Source: Acidovorax sp. sic0104
GTDB lineage: Bacteria > Pseudomonadota > Gammaproteobacteria > Burkholderiales > Burkholderiaceae_C
NCBI RefSeq assembly: GCF_019219095.1
Contig: NZ_JAHUWH010000003.1
Location: 248,001 to 312,000, forward strand
Direction of reading: 5' to 3'
Length of the DNA stretch: 64,000 nt
Positions within the stretch are counted from its first letter, which is position 1. Each line of letters starts with the position of its first letter. Shown in pieces: positions 61,144-64,000 of the stretch. The translations under genes were made by a program, and so were the position numbers. Below the pieces are notes generated by a model. The model was not told where the DNA came from. It ran no database searches and worked only from the letters and a program-made list of their open reading frames with translations.

Positions 61144-62889
61144 TCAGGTGCGGCTGTGCAGAGGCGCCGGCGCAGTCGCGCGTGCACGGCGCGTCTCGGT
61201 GCGCTCCACGACATAGCGCGACATGGCCTGGGCCAGGGCCTCGTCGGCGAGGAACACCGCGCTGTCGCACTCCTGCGTGAGCCTGCGGGCCTCGTCGCTG
61301 CTATGGCTGCGCACCACCGTTTCGATGTGCGGATTGAGCGTGCGTGCCGTGCCAATGATCTGCCGCACATTGAGCGTGTCGGGCGTGGCGATCACCAGCA
61401 TGGCCGCCCGGGCAATATGCGCCTGGATCAGCACGGCCGGATCCACCGCATCGCCAAAGACGGCGGCCACCCCGGACTCCCGCAACGCCTCCACGAGCTC
61501 GCGGTTCTGCTCCGCCACCACGAAGGGAATGTCGTTGGCCGCCAACACTGCTGCCACGCGCCGCCCGACCCGCCCATAGCCGACCAGCACCACCTGCCGC
61601 GCCAGGTAACGCGAATCGGTGGTCATGGGCAACTCGGCCAAGGGATCGTCGCGCTGCTCCAGCCGCCGCGCCAGCGCGGAGCGCGCACGCAGCCATTCCT
61701 GCAGCGGAGCGATCGCACGAAAGAGCATCGGATTGAGAGCCATCGAGATCAAGGCGCCGGCCAGCACCAGGCTGGCCCCCTCGGCGGGCAAAAGCCCGAG
61801 CGACGAACCCAGCGCCACCAGGATGAACGAAAACTCGCCGATCTGCGCCAGGCTCGCGGACACGGTCAGCGCTGTATTGAGCGGGTAGCGGAAGGCCAGC
61901 ACCAGCGCCGCCGCCGCCAGGGTCTTGCCCAGCATGATGATGGCCACCACAGCCAGAACCTGTACGGGCCGGGCCCAGAGCACCGAGGGATCGAACAGCA
62001 TCCCTACCGAGACGAAAAACAGCACCGCAAATGCATCACGCAGCGGCAGGGACTCTTCGGCTGCGCGATGGCTGAACTCCGACTCGCGCATCACCATGCC
62101 GGCGAAAAAGGCGCCCAGCGCAAACGAGACGCCGAACAAGGCCGCAGACCCGAACGCAATGCTGACCGCGGCAGCCACCACGCAAAGCGTGAACAGCTCA
62201 CGCGACCCAGTGCGGGCCACCTGCCAGAGCACCCAGGGAAACAGGCGGCGCCCCACCAGCAGCATCAGCGCCACAAAGCCGCCCACCTGCAACAGCGTCC
62301 ATCCCAGCGTCTTCCACAGAGTTGCGCCATCGATAGCCGCCCCCGCCTGCCCACCGCTGCCACCCAGCCAGCCCGCCAGCGGCGGCAGCAGCACCAGCAC
62401 CAGCACCATGGCGAGGTCTTCGACCACCAGCCAGCCCACCGCAATGCGCCCTGTGTGGCTGTCGAGAATTCCCAACGTCTCCAGAGCCCGAAGCAACACC
62501 ACCGTGCTGGCCACCGACAACGCCAGGCCGAAAACCAGGGCGCCGCCCCAACTCCAACCCCACCAGGCGGCCAGTCCCATGCCGAGCGCCGTGGCCACCA
62601 TCATCTGCACCACGGCCCCGGGCACGGCGATGCGGCGCACAGCCAGCAAGTCGCCCCACGAGAAATGCAGGCCCACGCCGAACATCAGCAGCATCACGCC
62701 GATCTCGGCCAGTTGGCTGGCCATGGCTGTATCTGCCACGAAGCCGGGTGTATAGGGGCCAATCACCACGCCCGCGAGCAGGTACCCCACGAGAGCGGGC
62801 AACTTGAGCCGTGCAGCCACAAACCCCAAAGCCAGCGCCAAGCCGAGTGCCGCAGCAATGGTGTTGATGAGGTTGACACTGTGCGGCAT
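61144..62889 (-). CDS. Kef/YbaL-type cation:proton antiporter with TrkA-N domain
   Basis: 581 residues. About twelve membrane helices (1-390) begin INTIAAALGLALALGF and contain LVGYLLAGVVIGPYTPG, LALSVASTVVLLRALE and VGWLVVEDLAMVL, typical of CPA2 antiporters. The C-terminal cytoplasmic TrkA-N domain (VLVGYGRVGRRVAAVL) binds nucleotide and gates transport. There is no C-terminal TrkA-C. Likely a K+ or Na+/H+ exchanger. ATG at 62887-62889 (MPHSVNLINTI) is used; a TTG at 62916 is an alternative. Confidence 0.9.
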   Translation of the reverse strand: MPHSVNLINTIAAALGLALALGFVAARLKLPALVGYLLAGVVIGPYTPGFVADTAMASQLAEIGVMLLMFGVGLHFSWGDLLAVRRIAVPGAVVQMMVATALGMGLAAWWGWSWGGALVFGLALSVASTVVLLRALETLGILDSHTGRIAVGWLVVEDLAMVLVLVLLPPLAGWLGGSGGQAGAAIDGATLWKTLGWTLLQVGGFVALMLLVGRRLFPWVLWQVARTGSRELFTLCVVAAAVSIAFGSAALFGVSFALGAFFAGMVMRESEFSHRAAEESLPLRDAFAVLFFVSVGMLFDPSVLWARPVQVLAVVAIIMLGKTLAAAALVLAFRYPLNTALTVSASLAQIGEFSFILVALGSSLGLLPAEGASLVLAGALISMALNPMLFRAIAPLQEWLRARSALARRLEQRDDPLAELPMTTDSRYLARQVVLVGYGRVGRRVAAVLAANDIPFVVAEQNRELVEALRESGVAAVFGDAVDPAVLIQAHIARAAMLVIATPDTLNVRQIIGTARTLNPHIETVVRSHSSDEARRLTQECDSAVFLADEALAQAMSRYVVERTETRRARATAPAPLHSRT

Positions 62890-63115
62890 GGGTGGGAAGG
62901 GGTTTTGGGAAAACAATCGCGCGACGCGTGCGCCACTCCGTTATAACCGCATCCGCCGCGAACTGGCCACTACGCCCGCAAATGCCGGCCCCTCGGTTTA
63001 GAAAGCGCGGCCGCGGCAGGTATGATCCAGGGTCTGCGCCAGGCATCACGGCCATCCACTGCCGAAACACTTGCCGAGTGCGACGGCCCTTGCGGCCGAT
63101 ACCACATCCATCCAT

Positions 63116-63192
63116 CTGCCCGTAGCTCAACCGGATAGAGCAATTGCCTTCTAAGCAATAGGTCGGGGGTTCGAGTCCCTCCGGGCAGGCCA
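63116..63192 (+). tRNA. tRNA-Arg (anticodon TCT)
   Basis: 77 nt with encoded CCA. The acceptor stem CTGCCCG/CGGGCAG pairs perfectly; the D arm is AGCTCAACCGGATAGAGC; the anticodon loop is CTTCTAA with TCT at 63150-63152; the T arm is GGGGGTTCGAGTCCCTC. It reads AGA codons, rare in high-GC genomes. Confidence 0.96.
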
Positions 63193-63200
63193 GTTCTCAC

Positions 63201-63230
63201 CGCCGCTAGCCATTCTCGGGCGGCGCTTTT
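63201..63230 (+). terminator. terminator after tRNA-Arg
   Basis: Arms CGCCGC (63201-63206) and GCGGCG (63220-63225) around a 13-base loop, followed by CTTTT. It begins nine bases after the tRNA. The remaining stretch to 63500 contains no gene that I can support. Confidence 0.65.
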
Positions 63231-63500
63231 GCGTCTGTCCTGGCCGTTCAGTGCGGATTGCCCGGACGCATCGATTTGCACATGACCCGCGCGGCTCGAA
63301 CCGAAGATTGCCGACGCAAGGTGGATGAGTTCGGGCCTGCCCAAGTCATGGCCACGCAGACCGAGATGACTTGATAGGCGCCCCTGCGAGCCGAGCAACG
63401 GGTCACACCGTCACCTGGACAAGCTGTCGGAATGGATGTTGTCAGCGAGGCCATCCGCGCAAAGCCCGATGATGTGGGCACACAGGCGAGGAAAAAACAA

Positions 63501-63533
63501 AAGCCGCTGCAACTTTTACAGTTGCAGCGGCTT
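63501..63533 (-). terminator. terminator of tRNA-His (and possibly of ppiD readthrough)
   Basis: Perfect 14-base arms AAGCCGCTGCAACT and AGTTGCAGCGGCTT flank a five-base loop. On the minus strand it is followed by a T-run (complement of the A tract at 63492-63500). It lies just downstream of the tRNA-His. Confidence 0.9.
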
Positions 63534-63542
63534 TGCTGATTT

Positions 63543-63619
63543 TGGGGTGGCTGATGGGGCTCGAACCCACGACAACAGGAATCACAATCCTGGACTCTAC
63601 CAACTGAGCTACAGCCACC
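63543..63619 (-). tRNA. tRNA-His (anticodon GTG)
   Basis: 77 nt including the His-specific G-1 encoded at 63619 and the CCA. The acceptor stem pairs GTGGCTG with CAGCCAC; the anticodon loop is TTGTGAT with GTG; T arm GGGTTCGAGCCCC. It lies between the PpiD stop and a strong terminator. Confidence 0.97.
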
Positions 63620-63666
63620 GTAGCTTCGTATTATAGCCCGAGATTTTCACTCTCGGTCCAAATTGC

Positions 63667-64000
63667 TCAATTTTCTGCGACTGCCTGCACCGCAGCGTCC
63701 GGACGCGGTGCCTTGATCTGCACCTTGTAGCGCTGCTTGAGGAGTTCGTAGTAGGCCAGGCCCTCTGCGGTGGTCCACCACTGCAGGTACTGCTGGCGCT
63801 CCTGCTGGGCGCGCTGCGCGTCAGGCGCCTGGCGGGGCACCACGCGGTTGACCTTGATCACGGCGTAGCCCTCGCTGCCCAGATCGACGCCGGTCCAGCC
63901 CGGCAGGCTGTCGGCAGGGGCGCGCAGGGCTGCGTCGATCACCTGGCGTGACTGGCCCTGGGGCTGTTCGCGCGAGATTTCCACCGCGGCGGGCAAGCCC
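63667..64000 (-). CDS. ppiD: C-terminal part of PpiD-type periplasmic peptidyl-prolyl isomerase, partial
   Basis: At least 110 residues, running off the right end. The segment VIDAALRAPADSLPGWTGVDLGSEGYAVIKVNRVV and the helix YLQWWTTAEGLAYYELLKQRYKVQI match the C-terminal part of PpiD (an inner-membrane-anchored SurA-like folding factor). Parvulin and SurA_N domains would lie beyond the window. The tRNA-His follows its stop in the same direction. Confidence 0.72.
   Translation of the reverse strand, partial: GLPAAVEISREQPQGQSRQVIDAALRAPADSLPGWTGVDLGSEGYAVIKVNRVVPRQAPDAQRAQQERQQYLQWWTTAEGLAYYELLKQRYKVQIKAPRPDAAVQAVAEN

Noticed and set aside
63193-63500. Possible small gene between tRNA-Arg and tRNA-His
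   Set aside because: Short frames on both strands lack ribosome binding sites and recognisable sequence; the interval is explained by two terminators.

Overview
The window reads as a chromosomal segment of a high-GC betaproteobacterium of the family Comamonadaceae, most like Acidovorax and relatives. This rests on protein style (PurL, GlnD, MetAP, EttA, a membrane-anchored TAXI protein, the DUF3348/DUF802/OmpA/DUF2894 set) and on four copies of an ATAGCT-centred short interspersed repeat that I recall as common in that family. I see no phage genes, transposase or CRISPR array. Long antisense ORFs opposite real genes are frequent and are treated as composition artefacts.

Layout. 1-8061: end of a PLP sulfhydrylase, a TonB-like lipoprotein, an egtD-egtB ergothioneine pair, a secreted intradiol dioxygenase, a membrane hydrolase, a zinc-ribbon protein overlapping a LysE exporter, OmpW, and a DUF808 protein. 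8244-17366: housekeeping block of purL, map, glnD, def, a DUF454 protein and two identical tRNA-Asn genes with a strong terminator. 17400-19150: a sparse stretch with small unrecognised genes. 19211-21836: an Mla/MCE-type permease, MCE protein and lipoprotein without an ATPase gene. 22004-24096: a CadR-type regulator, its operator, a CDF metal exporter and an SRPBCC-DUF3703 fusion. 24184-29533: an orphan receiver protein downstream of four genes chained by ATGA overlaps, which look like a MotA/MotB (ZorA/ZorB-like) stator with two accessory proteins. A (GTCCC)6 tract lies ahead of that operon. 29866-34119: a YitT protein and a PAS-GGDEF-EAL protein. 34362-39847: an exported copper-handling cluster. 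39924-41478: P1 peptidase and GNAT. 41767-47425: a Csu-type chaperone-usher pilus operon. 47529-50486: a DUF3011/ricin-type lectin, an EF-hand protein and a TAXI protein. 50622-58992: DUF1631 protein, EttA, DEAD-box helicase overlapping an oxidoreductase, and an EEP-family hydrolase. 59113-64000: M14 carboxypeptidase lipoprotein, Kef-type antiporter, tRNA-Arg, tRNA-His and the end of PpiD.

How the genes fit together. Three sets stand out: (i) the stator-like four-gene operon, whose function I do not know; (ii) the copper set, where Tat-type oxidase, cupredoxin, CusF-like protein, DUF411 protein, TolC-like channel and a His-rich exported protein are chained together without RND pump or P-type ATPase; (iii) the Csu pilus operon. 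The interspersed repeat has also been written into two coding regions: an in-frame insert in PurL and the signal peptide of the cupredoxin.
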